Origin: an uncultured Flavobacteriaceae bacterium
GTDB lineage: Bacteria > Bacteroidota > Bacteroidia > Flavobacteriales > Flavobacteriaceae
DNA length: 15,693 bases
Direction of reading: 5' to 3'
Assembly: GCA_947311815.1 (NCBI GenBank)
Contig: CAMZMA010000053.1
Coordinates: forward strand, 1-15,693
Shown here in pieces: positions 15,687 to 15,693 of this stretch; position 1 is the first letter of the stretch, and each line of letters opens with the position of its first letter. Below the pieces are notes generated by a model, which had not been told where the DNA came from, ran no database searches, and worked only from the letters and a program-made list of their open reading frames with translations. A program made the translations under genes and the position numbers.

Positions 15687-15693
15687 GATTGCA

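Overview
The window looks like a chromosomal segment from a member of the Flavobacteriaceae (Bacteroidota). The DNA is strongly AT-rich and intergenic gaps are short. Starts lack obvious Shine-Dalgarno sequences, one upstream region carries the Bacteroidota-type promoter TAnnTTTG, and three families of short repeats typical of flavobacterial genomes are present. The genus cannot be fixed from the sequence. No stretch longer than about 250 bases lacks a gene, and I see no tRNA, rRNA, CRISPR array or phage genes.

Layout. Positions 1-181 are the right end of an insertion sequence: the C-terminus of an ISAs1-type transposase and its terminal repeat. Positions 262-3931 hold a tightly packed plus-strand run of three membrane-associated glycosyltransferases: a polyprenyl-phosphate-sugar-synthase-like GT2, a cellulose/mannan-synthase-like GT2 and a multispanning GT-C mannosyltransferase-like enzyme. 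They overlap by 1 base or are 2 bases apart. The third gene carries in-frame copies of dispersed repeats inside its coding sequence. A LacI-family regulator with a TTG start (4078-5091) follows and meets, tail to tail, a zinc-ribbon DUF2797 gene (5093-5887, minus). A GH3-family adenylating enzyme (5961-7469) is then read away from DUF2797. A 249-base convergent gap (7470-7718) holds a 15-bp perfect inverted repeat.

Positions 7719-12247 form a minus-strand housekeeping block, in transcription order aroA (EPSP synthase, TTG start), queA (queuosine synthesis), rlmN (23S rRNA A2503 / tRNA methylation) and a long-chain polyprenyl diphosphate synthase (probably for the menaquinone side chain). queA has a good promoter of its own, and a terminator-like hairpin separates queA from rlmN. 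Divergent from aroA is a large exported beta-propeller protein with many Asp-box (BNR) repeats (12302-15406). It ends at a bidirectional terminator shared with a small two-helix membrane protein (15441-15686, minus).

How the genes fit together. The glycosyltransferase trio plausibly makes a polyprenyl-phosphate sugar and uses it to build a surface glycan or glycolipid (inference). The minus-strand block is ordinary metabolism and RNA modification. I do not see a clear new defence or mobile system. The points most worth a second look are the repeat-derived peptide in the mannosyltransferase, the uncharacterised glycan trio, the DUF2797 protein with GIY-YIG-like features, and the hairpin just before rlmN.
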